The notes under the pieces: generated by a model
Told to the model about the DNA's origin: nothing
Databases searched by the model: none
The model's input: only the letters and a program-made list of their open reading frames with translations
Program-made: the position numbers and the translations under genes
From: CAZBBC01 sp964489835
Lineage (GTDB): Bacteria > Calditrichota > Calditrichia > JAJRVZ01
Reading direction: 5' to 3'
Assembly (NCBI GenBank): GCA_964489835.1
Contig: CAZBBC010000016.1
Coordinates: 1 to 57,598, forward strand
DNA length: 57,598 bases
Shown: in pieces, positions 8,418 to 16,577 of the stretch
Position numbering within the stretch: position 1 is the stretch's first letter
How the letters are laid out: every line of letters starts with the position of its first letter

Positions 8418-10859
8418 TTACTCAACAACTATCTCATTCACAAATAGCCAGGCGGGTTCACCTGCTTTCGGATGCCAAGAGGGACAGACACCTATGTTTT
8501 GGCCAATCACTCGAATATATCGGGCTTTTGTCTCATCCAGCTCATATTCAAAATTTTTGATGGTCGGCTCATTCTCTTCTTCAGAAAGATCATTTTCAAT
8601 TTTCGCTACAACCACATACTTCTCTCCATCGAATGAAACAGCAAATTCAACCGTTGCCGGAGCAAAGATTTTTGGTCCGGTAAACTGCAAAAATTCAGTA
8701 GCAATTTTTTTAATCGGTATGATTTCTTTCAAATCAACCACCGCCTCAAAGTTGCTCCCTTCAAAGGTGGTCCATAGTCCGTTATTGAAAATATCGGTTC
8801 CGCGCATGCCGTTTGTGAGATTAGCATAATCCCCGATGTTATACTTTTTGTTGGGGGCATTAAAGAGCGTGACAGGCCTGGCAACCGCCTTATGCACCAT
8901 AAATTCCCTTTCTGCGACAGGTCCCCGTAATTGACCTTTTTTGAATACACCAGCCTTTACTATAGTTGATCTCTTGAGCTGAAATGGCGCTTCAAACAAA
9001 GCTGACTCCGGTCCAGGTTCGCTGCTGTCCAGAGTGTATCGAATCTCGGCATTGTTCAGTTGCGTATCAAAAGTGAGCATCAGCGTATTTTTCGATTCAT
9101 TCACCATGGACTTTGGATAGGCCATAAAAGCACTTTTAGAATAATTGATCCCCAGCAAATCAAAACGGTAATACTGCTTTTCCATTCTCTGACAAAAGTC
9201 ATCCCAATCCCGCAATTTGGCAGGCGACCAAACCGCCTCGGCTAAAGCCGAAATTCTTGGAAAAAGCATATATTCGACCTCTGCCGGAGTCGCTTGATGC
9301 TCTGTCCACATATTTCCCTGTCCACCGAGAATGTGCTTAGCTTCACTACTAGTCAGATCTGCCGGCGTTGGGTTAAAAGTATAGACTTGTTGAAGTGTCA
9401 GGTAACTACCAATGGTGAGCGGCTCGAAATCAGGATTGCCCTGGTAATAGTCGAAATAACAATGGGTTAGCGGCGACATAACCACATCGTGCCCCTGTTT
9501 CGCAGCTTTTATACCGCCCTCTATGCCTCGCCACGACATTACAGTCGCTTCCGGCGCCAATCCTCCTTCCAAAATTTCATCCCAGCCGAGCAGTTTTCGT
9601 CCCTTTGAAATAAGATATTTTTCGATGCGTTTGATAAAGTAACTTTGCAGTTCATCTTCATTCTTTAGGTTCTCTGCTTCAATTCGAGCCTGGCAATCCG
9701 GGCACGCTTGCCAACGCGCTTTCCGGCACTCATCTCCACCGATATGGATGTACTCTGATGGAAACAGGTCAATGATTTCCGAGAGGACATCCTGCAGAAA
9801 TAAAAAGGTCTCTTCTTTGCCGGCACAAAAAACATCCGCGTAATTTCGCCAATCGACACCAACTTCAAAGGGACCGCCCGTGCAAGATAATTCGGGATAA
9901 GCGGCCAATGCAGCGGTACAATGACCGGGCATTTCAATTTCAGGAATCACGATAATAAAACGGCTTTGGGCATACGCTATGATGTCTCTGATTTCATCCT
10001 TTGTATAAAAACCACCGTGCGGCAGGCCGTCATATTTTCCAATGAGATTGCGCTTTTCACCGATCATAGATTCTTTCCGGTAGGCACCAACCTGCGTCAG
10101 TTTGGGATATTTCTCTATTTCCACACGCCAGCCATGGTCATCAGTCAAATGCACATGAAATCTGTTTAGTTTGTGCAATGCCAGGTAATCGATGTATTTT
10201 TCAATAAACTCCTTTTTAAAAAAATGACGGGACACATCAAGATGCATTCCCCGCCAGCGATAACGAGGCACATCACGAATATCAACACAGGGGACTGTCC
10301 AGTTTATGTTTTGACCGGTTGGAGCAGTTCTTTCAATTTCCACAGGAAGCAGTTGACGCAAGGTTTGCACGCCGTAAAACAGGCCGGCCGGTTTCAACGC
10401 TTTGATTGTAATTTTATTTGTCTGTACGGAAAGCGAATAACCTTCCTCACCCAGTGACTCATCTGTGCCCGACATGCTGAGCAAAATGGTACTTGTACTT
10501 GATTCAAATTCTTCCCCAGGATACGCTTCCGCAGTGAATTTAAAACCCCCAGCCCTGTTTAGCATATCAGCCAGATATACCCCAACGCCTTTTATCTCTT
10601 TACCAGCAGGCTTAAGCCATATTTTTGTTTCCGGTGAAACGACAAACACACCGCTGTTAATTTTCATTTTTTCGGGTTTGGGAATAATACTGAAATTTTC
10701 ATTCATTTCAATGTTACATCCTGAATTGGTAAGAATTAATGGAATAATAATTGAAAGTAGTGGTTTTTTTATCAATCGTTTTATTGAAATAAAATGTGCC
10801 AAAAATTTAATTGTTAGAACCTCCTCTTCAAGTTGTTTAACCACTATCCTGTTCCTCAT
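8418..10859 (-). CDS. GH20 beta-N-acetylhexosaminidase lipoprotein
   Basis: Predicted to remove terminal GlcNAc or GalNAc outside the cytoplasm. With the ATG at 10859 the protein has 813 residues. A lipobox TNSGC (Cys48) precedes the GH20b domain (about 60-190) and the GH20 barrel (about 198-545), which carries HVHLTDDHGW (235-244) and the catalytic pair in HIGGDE (Asp376-Glu377). A chitobiase-type C-domain (about 580-650) and a discoidin-like domain (about 680-813) follow. The start is odd: the ATG at 10859 has no ribosome site, whereas a strong GGAGG (10820-10824) lies 8 bases before an in-frame ATT at 10811, exactly where the NHL copy B leader has ATG. The leader AHFISIKR matches copy B. 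Initiation at ATT would give 797 residues. The activity call is firm; the start is not. Confidence 0.9.
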   Translation of the reverse strand: MRNRIVVKQLEEEVLTIKFLAHFISIKRLIKKPLLSIIIPLILTNSGCNIEMNENFSIIPKPEKMKINSGVFVVSPETKIWLKPAGKEIKGVGVYLADMLNRAGGFKFTAEAYPGEEFESSTSTILLSMSGTDESLGEEGYSLSVQTNKITIKALKPAGLFYGVQTLRQLLPVEIERTAPTGQNINWTVPCVDIRDVPRYRWRGMHLDVSRHFFKKEFIEKYIDYLALHKLNRFHVHLTDDHGWRVEIEKYPKLTQVGAYRKESMIGEKRNLIGKYDGLPHGGFYTKDEIRDIIAYAQSRFIIVIPEIEMPGHCTAALAAYPELSCTGGPFEVGVDWRNYADVFCAGKEETFLFLQDVLSEIIDLFPSEYIHIGGDECRKARWQACPDCQARIEAENLKNEDELQSYFIKRIEKYLISKGRKLLGWDEILEGGLAPEATVMSWRGIEGGIKAAKQGHDVVMSPLTHCYFDYYQGNPDFEPLTIGSYLTLQQVYTFNPTPADLTSSEAKHILGGQGNMWTEHQATPAEVEYMLFPRISALAEAVWSPAKLRDWDDFCQRMEKQYYRFDLLGINYSKSAFMAYPKSMVNESKNTLMLTFDTQLNNAEIRYTLDSSEPGPESALFEAPFQLKRSTIVKAGVFKKGQLRGPVAEREFMVHKAVARPVTLFNAPNKKYNIGDYANLTNGMRGTDIFNNGLWTTFEGSNFEAVVDLKEIIPIKKIATEFLQFTGPKIFAPATVEFAVSFDGEKYVVVAKIENDLSEEENEPTIKNFEYELDETKARYIRVIGQNIGVCPSWHPKAGEPAWLFVNEIVVE

Positions 10860-10876
10860 TATTAGTTATTTTAATT

Positions 10877-11101
10877 CATGAGTGTCCGGTTAAAACTTTA
10901 ATCACAAGCAATTATCACTGGAATATCAAATGGTTTAGAGATTTAATAAACATAGAGAATTGATTTAAAGAACTCACCCTAAAGTCCCTCTCTTGGAAAG
11001 AGAGGGACTTTAGGGAGCCCCTTCTCTTTTCAAGAGAAGGGGTTTGGGGATGAGTTTTTTAATCCCTAATTGAATCTTTTTTTTTAAACCGAACACTAAT
11101 G
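10877..11101. mobile_element. MITE-like hairpin element with terminal inverted repeats
   Basis: A gene-free 225-base stretch bounded by inverted repeats: atgagtgtccggttaaaa at the left and, reversed, cattagtgttcggtttaaaa at the right. It holds two strong hairpins. One has an 18-base stem and a 3-base loop (10977-11015); the other has an 11-base perfect stem (11018-11042). It carries no coding capacity, so it fits a non-autonomous element mobilised in trans. The same terminal sequence bounds the RAYT/REP island at 55235-55920. The family of the parent transposase is unknown. Confidence 0.5.
10977..11042. repeat. two adjacent perfect hairpins
   Basis: Hairpin one pairs 10977-10994 with 10998-11015 around GGA. 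Hairpin two pairs 11018-11028 with 11032-11042 around TTC. Similar CCCCCTT/AAGGGGG hairpins occur at 43685-43843. They lie between the GH78 and GH20 genes and could also stop transcription, but neither has a clear T-run on the minus strand. Confidence 0.6.
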
Positions 11102-11119
11102 ATTTTAATTGAATTATCA

Positions 11120-11209
11120 TTACTTTGCTAAATACTCGACGCCGATCTGTTTCCTTCCCTTATAAAGCACTAAAGATATTCCCGATTCATCAGCCTCTAT
11201 TTCGGCGTA
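11120..11209 (-). pseudogene. orphan C-terminal tail of an NHL protein
   Basis: Read on the minus strand, 29 codons and a TAA encode a tail (SLVLYKGRKQIGVEYLAK at the end) that closely matches the last blade of NHL copies A and C (VLYKGEKKIGVEVLAQ and ALFKGRKDLGVEVLGAE). No start codon or propeller body precedes it. The tail overlaps the last 13 bases of the GH78 gene in another frame, so a deletion or recombination joined the two. It is a molecular scar, not a gene. Confidence 0.75.
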
Positions 11210-13983
11210 GCTAAAAAGGGTGCTGGAAGGATGTCCTGAATGTTCGTTGACTTAAAATCATACGCGCCGGACCCAACACGGAATACCACCCAATGATTCT
11301 CTGTTCTGATAAACTGCACACCAGGGCTTGATTCGGCCAATTGTCCACTTTCGGTGATGCTCTCTTTGTCCTGCGCCGGGATGTAAACCATGGCAGAGCT
11401 ATTCACCGGAATGACGACGCGCAACCTGACATCGCCGTCCGCATAGTCCCATCGGCTCCTGACTTTTCCGCGGATCGTGTTAAGACTCGCATCGACAAAA
11501 GATAAATCTTGCGGAATATACGGCTTAATAATTATACGCTTAAATCCCGGATGCGCTTCATCACTAGTGATCCCCGCCAGAGTTCTGTAAAACCAGGCGT
11601 CTATGCTGCCAAACATAACATGATTATTGGATCCGCGCAGATTCCAACGCTCAGAAAGTGTGGTTCTGTTTTTAGCCATATCGTACCAACTTGGATAGTC
11701 TGTCTGTTTCACCAACAGATAGGCAATATCTGTCCGTCCTTCATTTACTAAAGCCTCGATCATGTATTTAGTACCAAGAATGCCGGTAGTTAAATGATTC
11801 TGGTGTTTGACAATGATATCATCAATTATATTATTTAAAACTGCATCTTTGTGATGTTCCGGAACGATATTTAAAAACAAGGGAAAGGCATTCGACATTT
11901 GACTGCCGTTTTCATATTGATTTGTTTCGGGATCAAAAAATCGCTTGTTGTAGGAAACCTTGATATACTCAGCAAGTTTTGCATAATGTTGTGCATCATC
12001 CGACAAACCCAATACCTTTGCTGCATCCGAAACGACGATCGCCATGTAATAAAAAAATGCTGTGACTGCAGACTCCGGATCACCCCTCTTCCAGCCCTCT
12101 GCCACACTTACCCAGTCGCCATATCTATCCTTTGGTAAAATATAATCTGTTGCCTGAGAGTTAATTAAATCGACATAGCGCTTCATGCTGTCAAAATGCT
12201 CCGCGATTATTTGCACATCACCATAATACAAATAATAATACCAAATGATCAACAGATACCCGCCGCTCCATGTCGGTGTTCCACCCTCCAGGAACGCCCA
12301 GGGCGAGATAAAAGGAATATCACCTGTCTTTTCATCTTGATTCGCCTGAATTCCTCCGAGCCAGTTTTTATAAAAAAGTGGCATGTGAAAATTATGCATC
12401 GCTTCTTCAGCCGTCATGTGTGCATCTCCCAGCCAACCAAGGCGCTCATCTCGTTGAGGGCAGTCGGTGGGGATTCCCATCAGGTTGCTTTTTTGCGACC
12501 AGAGGATGCATTGATGGATGTGATTAATCGAGTCGCTGCTGCAGCTAAAATGGCCGGACGGCTCGACATCCGAATGCACTACACAGCCTTCCAGGTTGTC
12601 GAGATTTGGTTCACCGGGGAATCCGGTCACCTGAACATAACGAAATCCGTGATATGTAAAAAAAGGTTCATATAATTCAGTGCCTTTGCCTTTCAGAATA
12701 TAGGTATCCGTGGATTTAGCCTTATTAATGCTGGTTGTATCGATCATACCGCTATCAGCCGAATTCTCAGCGTATCGAAGTTCTACCTTAACTCCTTTTT
12801 TACCTTGCACCCTTAATCGAGCCCAACCTGCAAAGTTCTGTCCCATATCGTAAACATAGACGCCGGGTTGGGGATTTTTCAAAGCAACTGGTTTGATTGT
12901 TTCAATCACTTTGATCGGCTCCATCATTTGTGCAATCATTTTGCCACCGGGAGATTCAACAATATTTACGTTTTCCCAGTCTGAATCATCATAATTGGGT
13001 TGATCCCAACCTTGTTTCTCAAGATTAGCATCATATATTTCACCATCGTAAATACAACTTGAAACGACAGGGCCGGGCGCAGTCGTCCAGCTATTATCCG
13101 AAATGATGGTTTTCGTCGAGCCACCTTCAAATTCAATGTAAAGTTGGAAAATGGCGCGTTTGGCGCCGAACCACTGCATGCGCCAACTCCACCACTTTTT
13201 AAGCGGATTGAACCAGCCGTTTCCCAAATGAATGCCGACTGCGTTTTGCCCGGAACGCAATTCTTCGGTCACATCATAGACATCGTACAGAACCTGTTTG
13301 CGATAGTTGGTTTTGGCCGGATTAAGAACTTTGTCGCCCACTCGTTTGCCATTTATACTCAATTCGTAATAACCCAAACCGCACACGTAAACCCGGGCGT
13401 TTTTAATCGATTGGGTCAATGCAAACTTTTTACGCAGCAACGTCGAGCGTTCATCCACCAATACACCCGTGGTCGCCGAATCCGTCTGGTTGTTGAAATA
13501 CCCACGTACGCCACGTGGCTCTTTGGCAGGGCCGCTGCCGATCCAGTGCGCCTGCCAGTCTTTTGTCTCTATGAGTGCAATACCAAATTGCCCTGTTTTG
13601 CTGTATGGCGATACCAGGCTGTCGCGATCCCAAACACGAACTTTCCAATAATAGGTGCGATTGCTTTGCAACGGGATGCCGTCGTATCGTACGAGTATGG
13701 ATTGATCCGAATCTACCTTGCCGCTGTCCCATGCATCACCGATCTCTTTTGCTAGTTTGTCCTTATTCGTTGCGACCAGAACCTGAAAGGCGGTCTGTTC
13801 TTGCCCACGCGACCTTGACTCTAAACTCCAACTGAATCGTGGGTGGGCTGAAGTCAGGCCTATCGGATTTTCAGCGTATTCGCATACAACATTTTTAATG
13901 GCAATGGATTCGGTCGTTTGATTAACACAACCTGCTACGATAAAAAGCAGAAATGTCAGAAAAATTAGATTTACTGATTTCAT
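11197..13983 (-). CDS. GH78 alpha-L-rhamnosidase lipoprotein
   Basis: Predicted to remove terminal alpha-L-rhamnose at the cell surface or in the periplasm; 928 residues. Lipobox FIVAGC (Cys19) is followed by an Fn3-like domain (about 25-130), the rhamnosidase N domain (about 155-340), a lectin-like sandwich (about 350-465), the (alpha/alpha)6 barrel (about 475-820) and a C-terminal sandwich. The family signature DCPQRDERLGW (about 504-514), with an acidic catalytic site, is intact. The last residues after AYDFKST are not typical and run into an orphan NHL tail in another frame, so the 3' end was probably reshaped by recombination. An orphan leader of another gene lies upstream (14046-14165). 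The ATG start has only a weak ribosome site. Confidence 0.9.
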   Translation of the reverse strand: MKSVNLIFLTFLLFIVAGCVNQTTESIAIKNVVCEYAENPIGLTSAHPRFSWSLESRSRGQEQTAFQVLVATNKDKLAKEIGDAWDSGKVDSDQSILVRYDGIPLQSNRTYYWKVRVWDRDSLVSPYSKTGQFGIALIETKDWQAHWIGSGPAKEPRGVRGYFNNQTDSATTGVLVDERSTLLRKKFALTQSIKNARVYVCGLGYYELSINGKRVGDKVLNPAKTNYRKQVLYDVYDVTEELRSGQNAVGIHLGNGWFNPLKKWWSWRMQWFGAKRAIFQLYIEFEGGSTKTIISDNSWTTAPGPVVSSCIYDGEIYDANLEKQGWDQPNYDDSDWENVNIVESPGGKMIAQMMEPIKVIETIKPVALKNPQPGVYVYDMGQNFAGWARLRVQGKKGVKVELRYAENSADSGMIDTTSINKAKSTDTYILKGKGTELYEPFFTYHGFRYVQVTGFPGEPNLDNLEGCVVHSDVEPSGHFSCSSDSINHIHQCILWSQKSNLMGIPTDCPQRDERLGWLGDAHMTAEEAMHNFHMPLFYKNWLGGIQANQDEKTGDIPFISPWAFLEGGTPTWSGGYLLIIWYYYLYYGDVQIIAEHFDSMKRYVDLINSQATDYILPKDRYGDWVSVAEGWKRGDPESAVTAFFYYMAIVVSDAAKVLGLSDDAQHYAKLAEYIKVSYNKRFFDPETNQYENGSQMSNAFPLFLNIVPEHHKDAVLNNIIDDIIVKHQNHLTTGILGTKYMIEALVNEGRTDIAYLLVKQTDYPSWYDMAKNRTTLSERWNLRGSNNHVMFGSIDAWFYRTLAGITSDEAHPGFKRIIIKPYIPQDLSFVDASLNTIRGKVRSRWDYADGDVRLRVVIPVNSSAMVYIPAQDKESITESGQLAESSPGVQFIRTENHWVVFRVGSGAYDFKSTNIQDILPAPFLATPK

Positions 13984-14045
13984 GGATAATACCTATTCTT
14001 TAATTACAAAATAATTATGTCACTTTACTACCGTCTCCGGCAGCA

Positions 14046-14165
14046 TCATACGTTGATATTTTTTAAAGTGAAGGGCGATTTTACTGTCCGCCGTGAAATA
14101 GAATTTAATAAAGATGCTAAAAATGGTCTGGAAAACATGATCTGAAATAGTCTTTGCTTATTCAT
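14046..14165 (-). pseudogene. orphan 5' end (leader) of a deleted exported protein
   Basis: A 39-codon frame starts MNKQRLFQIMF after a good AGGAGAAAGGAAAAG site. This matches the start of the 726-residue protein at 21398 (MINRQKLFQIIF). The match then stops, and the frame ends without a mature domain. It looks like the promoter-proximal remains of a second copy of that gene, left in front of GH78 after a deletion. It could still be translated as a leader peptide. Confidence 0.55.
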
Positions 14166-14254
14166 CTTTTCCTTTCTCCTGTTTCTCAACTTCTTAAAAA
14201 TGTTATTCCGCTATCCTGAAAAATGATCGAGGCCATAGAAGCACACCGCAAAGG

Positions 14255-15538
14255 CTATCGTGTGGGCGCTGGAATTTCCGTTTTGGGCATCAGAAACAGC
14301 CGGCCCTCACCGGCGTCGAGCCGGAACTGCCAGCCGGCCAGGTCGGGGCTGTCATCGCGGAGCGGAATTTCATCGCCATTCTGGCCTAGCTCGACAATCT
14401 CCGACGGATCCATGCGAAACTTAAGGGTCGGCCAAGCGCTATAGGCAAAGTGGTAGTTGGTTATGAGCACCGCCTGGCGCCCGTCTTCGTGATCGAATAG
14501 CCCGATAAGGTAATCGTGGTGCGGATCGCGGTCCTCCCGCTTGATATCTTCAATGGGCCCAAATTCCAGTACCTTGCTTGGAATATGCCCCGGCGCGATA
14601 CGGTAGACCAACGTGCTCTTGAGTTTCATTAGCGTGGGGCTCCAGGCCTTCAATTGGGCGTTGATGCGCTGCGCCTGGTACCAATGGTGGGTTTTGCTGC
14701 CATCAGCCGCGATTAGGGCGTTTCCTTTCTTGAACTCCCAACTGGCGATGGTCTGGTAGCAGAAGTACATGACTCCTTTCGCCCCGTAAACCAGGGAGGT
14801 GAATATCTGCCAACGAATCTGTGGTTCCGTCGGGTCCGTATGAGCCTGAAAGGGCATGGCGTTGAAGAAATTCCACATGGGAATATTATATTTCAAGGCG
14901 TATTCCCTGAGGACCGCCAGGTTATCGCAGTAATCTTCCCGTCCGTCCATGTCCGCGCGAAAATGGGGATAGTGATCCATACTGAGAACGTCGGGGTCGA
15001 CTTGCTCGCAGAAGCGGCGGATGTACTCGTCATAGCTGCCCCCGCCATGCCTCCAGCGACGCGCATTGTTCGGCAGCAGGTTGATAAAAGCCAATTTGCC
15101 AGGCCGGCGTTCGTGTACGATCTGACTCTTTCGCGCAAGTTCGGGGAACTCCTCCGGCCCCGGTTCGTCCAGCAGCATGTAGCCCCAGCACGCCGGCCCG
15201 TCAGGCAATGTGTCCAAGGCCTTGCCATGGCGTGTGACCAGGAGCCCCAGGTCGTATTGGTCGCAGAGTGCGAGCTGGCGCTTGATTTCTTGGTCTGTCT
15301 GCGCGCCAAAACCGCCAAAAACCAGCGTGAAATTGGCGTTCGCGATTTCCTGATAGCGTTCGTCCATGCGTTCGTCCGCCGGGGGATCCACCCAGAAGCC
15401 AATAACAAAGCGCTCCTGATGAAAACGGTTGTCCGTGTGCTGCATAATCGCCTTTGGGACCAATACAGCAATGGCCGTGGCTACGATGAACGTAGTCATA
15501 AACAGAATTAATATTACGAGTAGAAAATTTCGATGCAT
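14255..15538 (-). CDS. exported TIM-barrel-like protein, GC-rich
   Basis: 427 residues with an N-terminal signal anchor (about 3-28). The rest looks like a glycosidase-type barrel: VIGFWVDPP at the first strand, WGYMLLDEPGPEE (about 130-142) with acidic residues at a strand end, LSMDHYPHF and SLVYGAKGVMYFCYQ near the later strands, then a C-terminal beta-sandwich. The phrase YGAKG is also found in the 451-residue protein at 26481, so the two may be distant relatives. No family is recognised with certainty. Sampled 60-base lines are about 65% GC against roughly 40-45% in the neighbours, a strong sign of recent transfer. The ATG at 15538 with AGGAGA is preferred over an upstream in-frame start. 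Confidence 0.65.
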   Translation of the reverse strand: MHRNFLLVILILFMTTFIVATAIAVLVPKAIMQHTDNRFHQERFVIGFWVDPPADERMDERYQEIANANFTLVFGGFGAQTDQEIKRQLALCDQYDLGLLVTRHGKALDTLPDGPACWGYMLLDEPGPEEFPELARKSQIVHERRPGKLAFINLLPNNARRWRHGGGSYDEYIRRFCEQVDPDVLSMDHYPHFRADMDGREDYCDNLAVLREYALKYNIPMWNFFNAMPFQAHTDPTEPQIRWQIFTSLVYGAKGVMYFCYQTIASWEFKKGNALIAADGSKTHHWYQAQRINAQLKAWSPTLMKLKSTLVYRIAPGHIPSKVLEFGPIEDIKREDRDPHHDYLIGLFDHEDGRQAVLITNYHFAYSAWPTLKFRMDPSEIVELGQNGDEIPLRDDSPDLAGWQFRLDAGEGRLFLMPKTEIPAPTR

Positions 15539-15661
15539 GGTATTCTCCTTGATAATAATTTCGGCTCTTCCGCGAAATGAATACATATTTTTTCAACCCA
15601 GAGGCGCAGCATAAAGACTCTACCATTTGCCGCATTTTTTGCTACCCTGCTCTCTACATTT

Positions 15662-16549
15662 TCATTTAGCAATAAAATTTTGCTTTAATAATTCTTGCCT
15701 AATCTCATCAATTACTTTTTTTGCCGGCTCACCAACAGGGTTTCGAGCTATACCAACGTTGCGTCCCATTAAATTTAAAGCAGCTTTAATTTTTCCAGGA
15801 AACGCTTTGCCTTCAATTTTTCGCCAGACTGGCAGCATCCTGTGGTGCATCTTTTTTGCCAATTCAAAATCACCGGTTTGGACAGCACTCCATTGATTTA
15901 CACATAGTTCTGGAAATACAGAAAGAATACCGGCAATAGCTCCCACGGCGCCTAACATATAAGAGACAAACAGTAAATCATCCTGCGCTGCAAAGACCAA
16001 AGTTTTGTCGCCACACGCAGAGATCATATCCGTCAATGCATGAATTCCACCACAACTTTGTTTAATACCAATAATCCGTTCATTTTCACTTAATTTTTCC
16101 ATTAAAAGTGGTGAAATGGTATTGTCTTTAATGACATTGTAAACAACAATTGGCAATTCAACTTTTTCGGACAACATTATAAAAAATTCCAAATTACCTT
16201 CATCAAATGCTCCGAAATAATAGGTTGGAGTGACCAGGAGCGCATCAGCACCTGCATTCTTTGCAGCAAGACCTGCATTTATGGCATCTCTCGTTGAGTT
16301 TCGAATAATTCCACACAGAACCGGAAGATTCTTAAAGTTTTCTTCTTGAACAATTTTTATCCCTCGTGCTAATTCATCATCACATAACACCGCACCTTCA
16401 CCGGTGCTTCCGCCAAAGCTTATGCCATGAACATTCGCATCTAACAGAAATCGCACCTCCCGACGCAGGGCGCTTTCATCTATTTCCTCACTGGGTAAAA
16501 AAGGTGTAACCACTGGGGGAATAATTCCTTGCAACGTTGCTATATTCAT
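15662..16549 (-). CDS. DapA/NanA-family aldolase next to TRAP transporter
   Basis: 295 residues forming a single TIM barrel of the DHDPS/N-acetylneuraminate lyase family. It has GGSTGEG (46-52), the catalytic Tyr137 in YNVI and the Schiff-base lysine in GIKQS (Lys163). The arginine that marks true dihydrodipicolinate synthases in the segment after this tyrosine is replaced by Asp142, so lysine biosynthesis is unlikely. The likely role is aldol cleavage of a keto-acid sugar brought in by the TRAP system, for example sialic acid or a 2-keto-3-deoxy acid. It lies 28 bases after DctM, in the same probable operon. The family is secure; the substrate is inferred. Confidence 0.85.
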   Translation of the reverse strand: MNIATLQGIIPPVVTPFLPSEEIDESALRREVRFLLDANVHGISFGGSTGEGAVLCDDELARGIKIVQEENFKNLPVLCGIIRNSTRDAINAGLAAKNAGADALLVTPTYYFGAFDEGNLEFFIMLSEKVELPIVVYNVIKDNTISPLLMEKLSENERIIGIKQSCGGIHALTDMISACGDKTLVFAAQDDLLFVSYMLGAVGAIAGILSVFPELCVNQWSAVQTGDFELAKKMHHRMLPVWRKIEGKAFPGKIKAALNLMGRNVGIARNPVGEPAKKVIDEIRQELLKQNFIAK

Positions 16550-16577
16550 CAGTTCAATCCCTTTAATAATGTCTTTA

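Noticed and set aside
13144..13755. 203-codon plus-strand frame opposite GH78
   Set aside because: Shadow of the well-supported GH78 gene on the other strand; no signal or domain of its own.
14840..15511. 223-codon plus-strand and 192-codon minus-strand frames over the GC-rich gene
   Set aside because: High GC makes long chance frames. The 427-residue minus-strand frame has the ribosome site, signal sequence and barrel-like strands.
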